Shown: in pieces, positions 56,092-64,000 of the stretch
Layout: each line of letters begins with the position of its first letter
Position numbering within the stretch: position 1 is the stretch's first letter
NCBI GenBank assembly: GCA_022841475.1
Contig: JALHRJ010000016.1
Span: 28,381 to 92,380, forward strand
DNA length: 64,000 bases
Direction of reading: 5' to 3'
Source: Cyclobacteriaceae bacterium
GTDB lineage: Bacteria; Bacteroidota; Bacteroidia; Cytophagales; Cyclobacteriaceae
The notes under the pieces: generated by a model
Database searches by the model: none
What the model saw: the letters and a program-made list of their open reading frames with translations, nothing else
Told to the model about the DNA's origin: nothing
Program-made: the position numbers and the translations under genes

Positions 56092-57855
56092 ATGAATTTC
56101 TTCAAAACATTTCTGGCGTCTTGCCTGGGTTCGATAGTTGCCATCGGGGTGCTTATCATCCTCATGGTTTTATTCATCACGGCCCTGATTTCAGGACTTT
56201 CGAATGACGATGCACTAACGCTAATAAAAGATAAATCTGTTCTGCATCTTAAACTGGATGTGCCCATCACCGAAAACGATCTGGAAGATCCGTTTGAAGG
56301 ATTGCCACTTCCCGGGGCTGTATCCTCGATAGGTTTATTGCCATTAAAACGGACGATTGAACATGCCAAGTCAGATCCGAAAATTGAAGGCATTTATCTC
56401 GACTTAAGCATGTATATGGGAGGTTACGGAGTAGCCCGCGAAATCCGGCAGGCCCTGTTGGATTTTAAAAGCTCGGGAAAGTGGATTGTTGCGTATAGTG
56501 AATTTTATACGGAGGCTGCCTATTACATTGTCTCTGCTGCTGATCAGGTTTTGTTAAACCCCGAGGGCGAAATTGAATTTAATGGATTGGCCATTGAAGT
56601 TTCTTTTTTCAAAAAGTTGTTTGATAAGCTGGAGATCAAACCCCAGATATTTAGGGTGGGAGATTTTAAAAGCGCGGTTGAACCCTTCATGCTCGAGCGC
56701 ATGAGCGATGAAAACAAACTTCAACTGAATGAATTGATTACCAACATTCATACAACGATGCTCAGCGATGTGGCGGAAAGCAGAAATATAGAAGTTACAA
56801 CACTCCGCGGAATCGCTGATCAGATGCGCGTAACCAATACACAATCTGCTGTGGCCCTCGGCCTGATTGATTCGCTGGTGTACTTTGATCAGGTGCAAAA
56901 TAATCTGCGCGGCAGGTTGGGATTGGAAAAGGATAGTCCAATCAATTTTGTTAAGTATGGAAAGTATAAGAAGAGTTTCTCTGCCTATTCGAAATCAAAA
57001 AATGAAATTGCTGTGATCGTGGCCGATGGCAATATCCTGCCAGGAAAAGCAAGTGCCGGTACGATTGGGTCAGATACGTTTGCGGAAGAAATTCGCAAGG
57101 CGCGAACCAATGATCGGGTGAAAGCGATTGTAATTCGTATCAATTCTCCGGGAGGTAGTGCGCTGGCATCTGATGTCATGTGGCGCGAAATTAAATTGGC
57201 AACGGAAGTAAAACCTGTCATTGCTTCCATGTCGGATTATGCAGCATCCGGTGGCTATTACCTGGCGATGGCCTGCGATACTATTGTTGCGCAGCCAACA
57301 ACCATAACAGGTTCTATCGGAGTATTCAGTGTGTTGTTTGATCTCAGCAGTTTTCTGGATAATAAAATCGGCATCACGTTCGAAGAAGTAAAAACCGGTA
57401 CAGTAGGGGAGTTAATCACTGTTACCCGACCGTTGACAGAACCCGAAAAAGCAATCTGGCAAAAGCGAACGGAAGAGATTTATGAATCCTTCACGACCAA
57501 GGCTGCAGAAGGAAGAGACATGTCAGTAACGGAGTTGAAGAAAATTGCTTCGGGCCGTGTTTGGACGGGAGCGCAGGCGCAGGAGCGGGGTCTTGTTGAT
57601 GTGTTGGGAAATTTTGAAGATGCGATAAACATCGCTACCGCAAAAGCTGGCGTACAGGATGATTATAAGCTTCGTTATTACCCGGTGCAAAAATCATTTA
57701 TCCAGGAGTGGCTTTCGGAAATGGAAGAGAATGCTGAAACCAAGGCGTTGACCCGCGAGCTTGGAGAGCATTATAAGACCTATGAGCAGCTCAAAAAACT
57801 GAAAGAATACCAGGGTAGTCAGGCGCGGATGCCGTTCGAATTGATAATCCGATAA
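56092..57855 (+). CDS. sppA: Signal peptide peptidase SppA, long form
   Basis: A 587-residue membrane protease of the 67-kDa type with two tandem peptidase S49 domains. One N-terminal membrane segment (FLASCLGSIVAIGVLIILMV) anchors it. The catalytic pair is Lys193 in VGDFKSAVEPF of the first domain and Ser386 in YAASGGYYLAMA of the second, which correspond to Lys209 and Ser409 of E. coli SppA. It degrades cleaved signal peptides in the membrane. The ATG at 56092 (MNFFKTFLAS) is the family start. Confidence 0.95.
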   Translation: MNFFKTFLASCLGSIVAIGVLIILMVLFITALISGLSNDDALTLIKDKSVLHLKLDVPITENDLEDPFEGLPLPGAVSSIGLLPLKRTIEHAKSDPKIEGIYLDLSMYMGGYGVAREIRQALLDFKSSGKWIVAYSEFYTEAAYYIVSAADQVLLNPEGEIEFNGLAIEVSFFKKLFDKLEIKPQIFRVGDFKSAVEPFMLERMSDENKLQLNELITNIHTTMLSDVAESRNIEVTTLRGIADQMRVTNTQSAVALGLIDSLVYFDQVQNNLRGRLGLEKDSPINFVKYGKYKKSFSAYSKSKNEIAVIVADGNILPGKASAGTIGSDTFAEEIRKARTNDRVKAIVIRINSPGGSALASDVMWREIKLATEVKPVIASMSDYAASGGYYLAMACDTIVAQPTTITGSIGVFSVLFDLSSFLDNKIGITFEEVKTGTVGELITVTRPLTEPEKAIWQKRTEEIYESFTTKAAEGRDMSVTELKKIASGRVWTGAQAQERGLVDVLGNFEDAINIATAKAGVQDDYKLRYYPVQKSFIQEWLSEMEENAETKALTRELGEHYKTYEQLKKLKEYQGSQARMPFELIIR

Positions 57856-58196
57856 AATGCGTTAATACCTTGATTTTCAGGTGTAAGATTTAGTGGCTGA
57901 ATCGTAGATTTTTGCAAATTTTTGACAAAATCAGTCATCTTCTGACTTGCCTGTTCGATTCACACATCGACCAAAAGTCCGACTTATCGGAATATTAAGA
58001 ATGTTTTGCTCGCATTGTTGCGGACTACATGCAAAGAATACTCATGCGCAACATGCAAGCATAAATAGAATATAAATGGTTGGTTACATTCTATTTTTGT
58101 GTCTTCAAAATGTCTTATATATAGTCACAGGGACAATCAAAGAGATTTTGGCAACAAGCAATAGCGCCAATTATGCCCTATTGAAGATAATGGAAA
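57856..58196. other. Intergenic region, no gene seen
   Basis: This 341-bp stretch after sppA is A+T-rich, with no recognisable RNA or terminator. CATGC occurs three times within about 40 bases (58026-58062), in a Bacteroidota-style spacer. A 62-residue plus-strand frame overlaps the third peptide gene in antisense and is not accepted as a gene. Confidence 0.5.
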
Positions 58197-58361
58197 CTAA
58201 AAATCTTCTGAAGCAAAACCTCCTGGAGTTGAATCAGTCTTTTCTGTTTTCGATATTTTATTAGAGCCTTGATTAGTCGTGTCTTTTTTGTTTCCTGAGA
58301 AAGTAAATGATAAAGTTAACACAGCAACAACAACTAGCGATACTATTACTTTTGATTTCAT
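58197..58361 (-). CDS. Small exported peptide with C-terminal PGGFASEDF
   Basis: A 54-residue frame, ATG at 58361 and TAG at 58197-58199. Residues 1-22 form a Sec-like signal (MKSKVIVSLVVVAVLTLSF, followed by TFSGNKKDT), without a lipobox Cys. The mature part is short, hydrophilic and Thr/Lys/Asn-rich (TTNQGSNKISKTEKTDS), closing with TPGGFASEDF. The ending parallels the NPGGGASDGKQG of the two lipoproteins upstream on the same strand, which suggests a common ancestor or common processing. The gap to the next is 44 bp. It is too short for common gene-calling limits. Function unknown. Confidence 0.65.
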   Translation of the reverse strand: MKSKVIVSLVVVAVLTLSFTFSGNKKDTTNQGSNKISKTEKTDSTPGGFASEDF

Positions 58362-58405
58362 AATTATAAATTTTATGTTATTTGTTTAAAAATATTTGGA
58401 AGTGA

Positions 58406-58546
58406 TTAACCTTGTTTTCCATCACTTGCGCCACCACCAGGATTATTATTAAGATCAGTTTTTGGTTTAATTTCTTCGTCAGTACATGCTGTAAACGTGG
58501 TAGCCAATGTTAATGCAAAGAGGATGAATATGATAAACTTTTTCAT
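58406..58546 (-). CDS. Small lipoprotein, copy A
   Basis: A 46-residue frame (ATG at 58546, TAA at 58406-58408). The signal MKKFIIFILFALTLATTF ends in the lipobox FTAC, with lipidated Cys21, followed at once by Thr-Asp-Glu-Glu. Acidic residues just after the Cys are a known export signal for surface lipoproteins in Bacteroidota. The mature peptide is 26 residues, ending NNNPGGGASDGKQG. The copy at 58604-58744 is 42/46 identical in protein and 120/141 in DNA; 17 of 21 base changes are silent, and the mature part differs at one residue only. This is selection on protein, so the gene is real. Both copies share a TAAAACCCC leader before the start. Confidence 0.85.
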   Translation of the reverse strand: MKKFIIFILFALTLATTFTACTDEEIKPKTDLNNNPGGGASDGKQG

Positions 58547-58603
58547 GGTTTAATGGGGTTTTATAATGATAGTTTGAAACTGTTACTAATTATCAATAAG
58601 AAT

Positions 58604-58744
58604 TTAACCTTGCTTTCCATCGCTCGCGCCACCGCCAGGATTATTATTGAGATCAGTTTTTGGTTTAACTTCTTCATCAGTGCAGGCCGTGAACGTAGTA
58701 GCCAAAGTGAAAGCAAATAGAATGAATAGAATAAATTTTCTCAT
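58604..58744 (-). CDS. Small lipoprotein, copy B
   Basis: A 46-residue frame (ATG at 58744, TAA at 58604-58606), first of the three peptide genes in the direction of transcription. It differs from copy A by Lys2Arg, Ile6Leu, Leu12Phe and Ile26Val only. The signal RKFILFILFAFTLATTF leads to the lipobox FTAC and the acidic TDEE. It is divergent from the TPR histidine kinase, with 137 bp between the two starts, which must contain both promoters. No -7 consensus is clear on the peptide side. Function unknown. Confidence 0.85.
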   Translation of the reverse strand: MRKFILFILFAFTLATTFTACTDEEVKPKTDLNNNPGGGASDGKQG

Positions 58745-58881
58745 AGGGGTTTTATTTTAGGTTAGTTAATTTAATTGTCTTTTGGTTATAAACTCAGTTA
58801 ATTTTTAAAGAGAATGTTTATATTTAAGCATCAAAGATGTTACTTTAAGTGATTATTATTTTAACTGGTTTTTATATAAAA

Positions 58882-61140
58882 ATGCAAGTGTACCATAGCT
58901 CAATACTTCGAAGCTTTTTTACGGTCCTTCTGGTAGCTTGCAGCTTAGTTAGTTTTGCACAAACATCAAAAACTGATTCACTAAAGAATAGATTACAGTC
59001 GGCTGTAGGTAAGGATAGATATGATCTGCTATTTGGTATAGCTTATGAATTATTTGATGTGGATAATCAGGAAGCTGTCAAGTATGCAACTGACGCAAAT
59101 TTATTGGCCCAAGAATTAGGTGATAGCCTCGCTATCACGAGATCAGGTAGAATAAGGGGACAATTATTGAGACGAGTTGATAATACTTTGGAGTCTATTA
59201 CTCAACTAGAATACATTTTACCTATTGCTAAACGAAACTCTTATTTGAGTGAGGAAAAGATTATATTAAATGCGTTGGCCGTATCGTATACTTTTATTGC
59301 TAATTATGATAAAGCATTGGAGTATAATTTCCAATCGTTGGAAATTCGTGAACGGGAAGGTGATAAGAAGGCGATAAGTATGGCTTTAAATAATATTGGG
59401 CTAGTATATTATAAATTGTCAAATTTTGAACAATCTCTTGATTTTTATACACGAGCTTTAAACGCAAAACAGGAAGTAAATGATAGTTTTGATTTGGAAA
59501 TCCTGTTAATCAACATTGGATTATGCTACAACAAAATGAGTGATCATGAAAGGGCTCAGGAATTTGTTAATCAGGCATTCAAAATTTGCGGTGAGAAATG
59601 TGATAGCCAAATAAGGATGCAGGGAGAATTTGTTTTGGGTCTATCCTCATTTGAATTTGAGGAATACTCCAAATCCTTAATTCATTTTAATACCGCATTA
59701 GACTTATCAAAAGAAATGGGTGATAGGCGATTTGAAGCCGAGATAAGTCACTATCAAGGAAAATTGAAAATGATTGATAAAGACTTTCCATCAGCAGTTG
59801 ATTGGATGAAAAGAGCAATAGAACTTTCGAAAAGTTCTGGATATAATGGAATATTAATATCATCGTTTCTTGAATTGTCAAAGTTGTATAATGAGACTAG
59901 TAATTTTCAGCAAGCATCCTACTATCAGAACGAGTATATTCATTTGAAAGATAGTATTTATAGTGGTGAGCTAATAAAAAATCTCGCTAAGATTCAAGCT
60001 AACTATGAGGAAAGAGTAAATCTGCAGACAATTCGCGAAAGAGACGAAAACATCAAACTTCAAAACGAGCTTATAGCTCGTCAGCGCCTGCAATACATAT
60101 TCATCGTTCTGGTTTCAATACTGGTGGTCTTACTCGCCACGGTATTAATCTGGGCCAACAGGCGGCAGCACCGACACAATGCAGCGCTCAGTGAAGCCAA
60201 ACGCGTAATCGAAGATCAGAACAAAGAACTTACCAAAAGCAATGAGGAGTTGGATCGCAGGGTGCAACAGAAAACCCGCGATCTTTTTCTCACCAACGAA
60301 TCACTAACTCAGGTGAATGAAGAGCTGGATAATTTTATCTATCGCACCTCGCATGATATCCGTGGACCATTGGTTACACTAAAAGGAGTATGCAATGTGG
60401 CACTCCTGGATGTAAAGGACACCCTCGCTATCGATTATTTAAATAGATTGGACTTAACAGCAGAAAAGTTGAATTCCATTCTCACCCGCTTGCTCATTGT
60501 TAACCAGATTAATCATTCTGATCTGGAGGCCTCGACTATCGACTTTAAAGAAATGATCGATAACATTCTTGTATCAGAAAGAAAAAATGGTTTGCCATCC
60601 AATTTATCGATCGAGTATCAGATTGACCCATCTGTAAAATTAATCTCGGATCATGCCCTGATCCGGATCGTGCTGGAAAACTTAATTGATAATTCAATAA
60701 AGTTTTACAATACATCGGAACGCATAAAACCCTACGTAAAAATTAAGGTAGATCGTGGCAATGCCGATAAGATCAGAATCAGGGTGGAGGATAATGGTAT
60801 TGGTATCAACCCACGGGATAAAGATCAGATCTTCCATTTATTTGTGCGCGCGTCAGAACGATCGGAAACCGGAGGCATCGGTCTGTACCTTTCCAAACTC
60901 TCAACACACCGCCTGGGGGGTGAAATAATACTGGCGGATACCTCTGAGCGGGGAACAACCTTTATGGTCCTTATTCCTGCTGACCTGCGGCCTATCCTGG
61001 AAAAGCGGAGAGAAGAAGAAGAACTACGCAAAAAAGACAAAGCGTTACGCGAAAAGGAAATGCAGGCTCGCGAAAAAGCAGGAGATTATGAAGCCGTGAT
61101 TGGCATTTCCTCCAAACAAAACAATCTGCTCACCTCCTGA
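58882..61140 (+). CDS. TPR-containing sensor histidine kinase
   Basis: A 752-residue kinase. A signal peptide (SSILRSFFTVLLVACSLVSF, cleavage after AQ) leads to a periplasmic region of TPR repeats (about 60-380; ALEYNFQSLEIREREGDKKA, AISMALNNIGLVYYKLSNFE), one membrane segment (YIFIVLVSILVVLLATVLIW, about 406-425), a coiled coil, then HisKA with His491 in TSHDIRGPLVTL and the ATPase domain with ENLIDNSIKF, VEDNGIGI and GGIGLYLSKL. It ends with a charged coiled-coil tail (KRREEEELRKKDKALREKE). The ATG at 58882 begins the signal. No response regulator is adjacent, so it may be orphan or work with an unlinked partner. It is divergent from three small exported peptides; the TPR half is more A+T-rich than the kinase half. 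Confidence 0.92.
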   Translation: MQVYHSSILRSFFTVLLVACSLVSFAQTSKTDSLKNRLQSAVGKDRYDLLFGIAYELFDVDNQEAVKYATDANLLAQELGDSLAITRSGRIRGQLLRRVDNTLESITQLEYILPIAKRNSYLSEEKIILNALAVSYTFIANYDKALEYNFQSLEIREREGDKKAISMALNNIGLVYYKLSNFEQSLDFYTRALNAKQEVNDSFDLEILLINIGLCYNKMSDHERAQEFVNQAFKICGEKCDSQIRMQGEFVLGLSSFEFEEYSKSLIHFNTALDLSKEMGDRRFEAEISHYQGKLKMIDKDFPSAVDWMKRAIELSKSSGYNGILISSFLELSKLYNETSNFQQASYYQNEYIHLKDSIYSGELIKNLAKIQANYEERVNLQTIRERDENIKLQNELIARQRLQYIFIVLVSILVVLLATVLIWANRRQHRHNAALSEAKRVIEDQNKELTKSNEELDRRVQQKTRDLFLTNESLTQVNEELDNFIYRTSHDIRGPLVTLKGVCNVALLDVKDTLAIDYLNRLDLTAEKLNSILTRLLIVNQINHSDLEASTIDFKEMIDNILVSERKNGLPSNLSIEYQIDPSVKLISDHALIRIVLENLIDNSIKFYNTSERIKPYVKIKVDRGNADKIRIRVEDNGIGINPRDKDQIFHLFVRASERSETGGIGLYLSKLSTHRLGGEIILADTSERGTTFMVLIPADLRPILEKRREEEELRKKDKALREKEMQAREKAGDYEAVIGISSKQNNLLTS

Positions 61141-61190
61141 TATTGCCTTCCATTTCGCATCTTTGCAGTCTGTTTTTGTGAACAGATTCT

Positions 61191-63296
61191 ATGAGTAAGA
61201 CCTTTAATCGATATACAGTTACGGCTGCCTTGCCTTACGCCAATGGGCCTAAACACATTGGTCACCTCGCAGGCGCCTATATTCCTTCCGATGTGTATGT
61301 ACGCTATCTGCGCCTTTGTGGCAAAGATGTGATTTTTGTTTGCGGCAGTGATGAGCATGGAACAGCTATCCCCAATCAAGCCCTCAAAGAAAACACCTCC
61401 TCGCAGGCCATCGTTGATAAATACGATGCGTTGATTCGCGACTGCTTTGTGAAATTGGGAATGTCCTTTGATATCTATCATCGCACCACCGAGCCAATTC
61501 ATCATCAGACTTCACAAGAGATATTTCTCAATATTTATAATAAGGGATTGCTCACGGAAGAAACCTCCGAGCAGTATTACGATGAAGAAGCCAAGCTCTT
61601 TTTGGCAGATCGGTATATAGTTGGCACGTGTCCTAAGTGTGCACATACAAATGCCTATGGAGATCAATGCGAGAAGTGTGGCTCTACGTTAAGTCCGCGG
61701 GAGTTGATTAATCCCCGCTCTACTGTCAGTGGAAAAACTCCGGTACTCAAGCTAACCAAACACTGGTACTTACCACTCGAAAACTATGAGCCCTGGTTGC
61801 GCGAATGGATTTTGAAATCGCACCAGGATGATTGGAAGCCGAATGTGTATGGTCAGTGCAAGTCGTGGATCGAAGCGGGGTTGCAACCACGTGCCATGAC
61901 GCGTGATCTTGATTGGGGTATTAAAGTGCCGCTACCGGATGCGGATGGAAAAGTTTTGTACGTGTGGTTTGATGCACCGATTGGATACATCTCAGCCACG
62001 AGGGCTTTGTTTGACGAACTTCAATCTGGTAACATCAAGTTCGCGACTCCACGAAGAGATTTTACCGGAGCCAAAAAAGACGATTGGAAAAAATACTGGC
62101 AAGCCGAAGATACCCGACTGATTCACTTCATCGGAAAAGATAACATCGTATTTCATTGCATTATTTTTCCGGTGATGTTGCATGCCACTGGCGAATACAT
62201 TTTGCCCGACAACGTGCCAGCCAATGAGTTCATGAACCTCGAAGGTGATAAGATGTCTACCAGTCGCGGGTGGTCCATTGAAATGCATGAGTACTTGCAG
62301 GATTTTCCCGACAAACCGGATGTGTTACGGTATGCATTGTTAACCAATCTGCCGGAAGCAAAAGACAGTGAGTTTACATGGAAAGATTTTCAGGCGAAGA
62401 ACAACAATGAGTTGGTGGCTATCTTTGGAAATTTTGTGAACCGCGCAGTTGTGCTTACGCAGAAGTATTTTGATAATAAAGTTCCGGTACAAGGCTTACT
62501 GACTGATCTTGATAAAAAAGCGTTGGACGACTTGAAAGCTGCTCCGGCAAAGATTGCGGCTTCCATTGAAACGTTTCGTTTTCGCGAAGCAACAGCAAAT
62601 CTTATGGATCTGGCACGTGTGGGTAATAAGTACCTGGCCGAAACCGAACCGTGGAAGTTGGCGAAGACAGACCTTGCTCGCGTAGGGACTATTTTGAATG
62701 TATCGCTGCAAATTGCGGCCACGCTTTCGGTGGTGGCAGAACCGTTTCTTCCTTTTACTTCCAGAAAACTGAAAGACATGTTGGGGGTAGGGGAGTTAAC
62801 ATGGCAACAATCAGGGGGTAATAATTTAGTAAAAGAAGATGCTCCTCTCACATATGCTCCGCTGCTGTTTGAAAAAATTGAAGACGTTGTAATCGAGGCG
62901 CAAATAAAAAAACTGATGGATACAAAGAACGCAATGGAATTGGCAAACCAACCAGTAACTCCTGCCAAAGCAGAAGTTTCGTTTGATGATTTTTCCAAAA
63001 TGGATATCCGCATCGGCATAATTCTGAAGGCCGAGCGTGTAGATAAATCCAAAAAACTATTGAAACTGCAAGTGGACACCGGCATAGATACCCGCACGGT
63101 AATGAGTGGAATTGCAGAACATTTTACGCCTGAAGAACTAATTGGAAAACAAGTAACCCTTTTAGTAAACCTCGCACCCCGTAAAATAATGGGTGTTGAA
63201 TCGCAGGGAATGATTTTAATGGCTTCGGATAAAGATGGGAGTTTAAAATTACTAAATCCTTCCGGGGAGGTGGCAGCGGGTTCGCAGGTTAGTTAG
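61191..63296 (+). CDS. metG: Methionyl-tRNA synthetase
   Basis: A 701-residue class I synthetase charging tRNA-Met. The HIGH motif is in [13 protein letters not shown] near residue 22, the zinc knuckle has two CPKC/CEKC pairs ([17 protein letters not shown] at about 149-165), the signature loop is KMSTSRG near 348, and an anticodon-binding helical domain follows. A C-terminal EMAP-like tRNA-binding domain ([16 protein letters not shown], then [13 protein letters not shown]) is fused, as in long MetRS. It starts at the ATG at 61191, 50 bp after the kinase stop. Confidence 0.97.
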   Translation: MSKTFNRYTVTAALPYANGPKHIGHLAGAYIPSDVYVRYLRLCGKDVIFVCGSDEHGTAIPNQALKENTSSQAIVDKYDALIRDCFVKLGMSFDIYHRTTEPIHHQTSQEIFLNIYNKGLLTEETSEQYYDEEAKLFLADRYIVGTCPKCAHTNAYGDQCEKCGSTLSPRELINPRSTVSGKTPVLKLTKHWYLPLENYEPWLREWILKSHQDDWKPNVYGQCKSWIEAGLQPRAMTRDLDWGIKVPLPDADGKVLYVWFDAPIGYISATRALFDELQSGNIKFATPRRDFTGAKKDDWKKYWQAEDTRLIHFIGKDNIVFHCIIFPVMLHATGEYILPDNVPANEFMNLEGDKMSTSRGWSIEMHEYLQDFPDKPDVLRYALLTNLPEAKDSEFTWKDFQAKNNNELVAIFGNFVNRAVVLTQKYFDNKVPVQGLLTDLDKKALDDLKAAPAKIAASIETFRFREATANLMDLARVGNKYLAETEPWKLAKTDLARVGTILNVSLQIAATLSVVAEPFLPFTSRKLKDMLGVGELTWQQSGGNNLVKEDAPLTYAPLLFEKIEDVVIEAQIKKLMDTKNAMELANQPVTPAKAEVSFDDFSKMDIRIGIILKAERVDKSKKLLKLQVDTGIDTRTVMSGIAEHFTPEELIGKQVTLLVNLAPRKIMGVESQGMILMASDKDGSLKLLNPSGEVAAGSQVS

Positions 63297-63340
63297 AAAC
63301 AGTCATATACATTTGCGCTCCGTAATTGTCTATAGCTTTT

Positions 63341-63773
63341 GTTGTGGGCTGGGCGGTTTTGTCCGACTGTTAATAGAAGGACCTTAGTCCAAATCAACAT
63401 TGTCGTACGAGTCTTTGTCGACTCTTGATTAGATTTTTTGATGGAAACTGTCCAACGTACCCAATTTGTACACAGTTGTCCGCGTGTAAAATCTGTCTAA
63501 CGTGCTGGGACTTGACTATTCTTTCTATTCATAATGAAGAATAGAATAAGTCCAATGATTGGCATTAATACTGCAAAAATGTACAGCAGTGTCTTCGTGT
63601 CAGAATTAAGATTTGAATTTTTTGTCCTTACAACTGTATAAATAATTACAATAAAGCTAATTATTAACAGTAAGGTAATTTTGGTTAACGGAGTCATAAT
63701 GGTTTGCAATTTGTTAATTAAATATACAAATATTTGTTAGATCTCTCATCTGTCCAACCGCCTTGCCCACAAC
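63341..63773. repeat. Possible mobile element delimited by an 18-bp inverted repeat
   Basis: GTTGTGGGC-TG-GGCGGTT at 63341-63358 and its inverse AACCGCC-TT-GCCCACAAC at 63756-63773 match in 16 of 18 positions. They enclose 397 bp with one small minus-strand membrane-protein gene (63497-63697). Long inverted repeats in an intergenic region after metG, next to a transposase, suggest a MITE-like or cassette-like element. No direct target duplication was found by eye. Confidence 0.45.
63497..63697 (-). CDS. Small membrane protein (PLDc_N-like)
   Basis: A 66-residue protein starting MTPLTKITLLLIISFIVIIY with a second hydrophobic stretch LYIFAVLMPIIGLILFFIMN and a basic tail (RKNSQVPAR). The two-segment layout, with a PIIG turn in the second, resembles the N-terminal region of phospholipase-D/cardiolipin-synthase proteins, as in many small stand-alone membrane proteins. 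The ATG at 63697 is chosen; a TTG four codons earlier is possible. It lies inside the inverted-repeat-delimited segment. Confidence in coding is moderate. Confidence 0.55.
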   Translation of the reverse strand: MTPLTKITLLLIISFIVIIYTVVRTKNSNLNSDTKTLLYIFAVLMPIIGLILFFIMNRKNSQVPAR

Positions 63774-63784
63774 GTTTGTGTTTC

Positions 63785-63880
63785 TGCAGTGGTGCCTTTT
63801 CGAAGCCGCGTCCTGTCCTACGAAACCAAAGCGTTGAACGAAGATAAAACTTTATACCAACTCGTCACGGCACCATTGCA
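63785..63880. repeat. 12-bp inverted repeat upstream of the transposase
   Basis: TGCAGTGGTGCC (63785-63796) and GGCACCATTGCA (63869-63880) are inverse copies with one mismatch, 72 bases apart. It could mark the outer part of an insertion sequence end or a structured leader. The IS boundary cannot be fixed because the right end is outside the window. Confidence 0.3.
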
Positions 63881-63932
63881 TAAACATTTTGTGTATGTTG
63901 CACAACTACTTTATAAATATAAGAATGAAATT

Positions 63933-63940
63933 TATCTTTG
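63933..63940 (+). promoter_or_regulatory. -7-like promoter element for the transposase
   Basis: TATCTTTG fits TAnnTTTG exactly and ends 3 nt before the transposase ATG, implying a leaderless or very short-leader transcript if it is used. Confidence 0.3.
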
Positions 63941-63943
63941 GTC

Positions 63944-64000
63944 ATGCAAGGACGAAAATCATTCGAAGAGAAACTGTTCACCAATTTCCAGCTATCGGAT
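63944..64000 (+). CDS. Transposase, N-terminal fragment (IS1182-like), cut by the window edge
   Basis: Nineteen codons are visible: MQGRKSFEEKLFTNFQLSD. This start resembles the N-terminus of Bacteroidota IS1182-family transposases (MQGKK...EKLFT.FQLS). The DDE domain lies outside the window, so family and integrity are tentative. It would be the first gene of an insertion sequence after the metG region. Confidence 0.55.
   Translation, partial: MQGRKSFEEKLFTNFQLSD

Noticed and set aside
55950..56393. A 147-codon minus-strand frame between folK and sppA
   Set aside because: It overlaps the sppA start and signal anchor in antisense and has no recognisable domain.
58076..58264. A 62-codon plus-strand frame with a hydrophobic start
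   Set aside because: It overlaps the third exported peptide in antisense, and the peptide has a better start, signal and motif. The hydrophobicity comes from A+T-rich sequence.
62390..63097. A 235-codon minus-strand frame
   Set aside because: It lies wholly inside metG, which has all synthetase motifs; the frame is an antisense shadow with low-complexity Ser/Phe runs.
63341..63773. Integron attC-type site
   Set aside because: The arms include GTTGTGG-like sequence but not the GTTRRRY/RYYYAAC core pairs of attC sites, and no integrase is visible.

Overview
The window is a 64 kb chromosomal segment of a gliding member of the Bacteroidota, most likely Cytophagales. The evidence is the GldA-GldF-GldG gliding ABC transporter set, a very large secreted protein with a type B type IX secretion (CHU_C-like) C-terminal domain, head-GIN and DUF6588 proteins, small lipoproteins with an acidic stretch after the lipobox cysteine, several TAnnTTTG-like -7 promoter elements, and little use of Shine-Dalgarno sequences. 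No rRNA, tRNA or CRISPR array was recognised. Most of the window is ordinary core genome with tightly packed operons and well-formed, often bidirectional, terminators.

Layout. 1-10.2 kb: the N-terminal part of a transglutaminase-family gene running off the left edge, a GMC oxidoreductase with a MmcQ-like gene, the pta-ackA acetate pathway pair, a GH13 glycosidase, and two envelope proteins (DUF6588 and head-GIN). 10.2-17.5 kb: three tandem paralogous FtsX/MacB-type permeases without an ATPase beside them. 17.6-26.6 kb: a block rich in ion transport (Kup overlapping an NDH-2 dehydrogenase, a CaCA antiporter, a CNNM/CorC-type protein, CorA, an MscS channel). 26.7-34.1 kb: a polyprenyl synthase, an unknown protein, a thioredoxin-like lipid/envelope protein, then gldA-gldF-gldG-DUF4340. 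34.2-43.8 kb: dnaN, an NfeD-like/flotillin pair, the fatty-acid and translation cluster accC-accB-efp-fabH-rpmF-DUF177, a TerB-like protein and pdxA. 43.9-57.9 kb: rsmA-mgtE, a pentapeptide-repeat membrane protein, greA, a HIT protein, gpsA with a glycerolipid acyltransferase, the type IX cargo protein with a DCC protein, fabD, folK and sppA. 57.9-61.1 kb: an A+T-rich accessory locus with three tiny exported-peptide genes divergent from a TPR sensor histidine kinase. 61.2-64 kb: metG, then a repeat-bearing region with a small membrane protein and the first codons of a transposase at the right edge.

Functional links: Pta/AckA interconvert acetyl-CoA and acetate; AccB/AccC, FabH and FabD start fatty-acid synthesis; GpsA and the acyltransferase feed those acyl chains into phospholipid; GldA/F/G serves gliding motility and the 973-residue protein is probable type IX cargo.

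The most interesting part is 58197-61140. Two 46-residue lipoprotein genes differ at 21 of 141 bases, of which 17 are silent, so they are real, selected genes although they are shorter than normal gene-calling limits. A third 54-residue exported peptide beside them ends in a related Pro-Gly-Gly-x-Ala-Ser motif, and the divergent neighbour is a histidine kinase whose sensor is a periplasmic TPR domain. A peptide-sensing circuit is a testable inference, not something the sequence proves.
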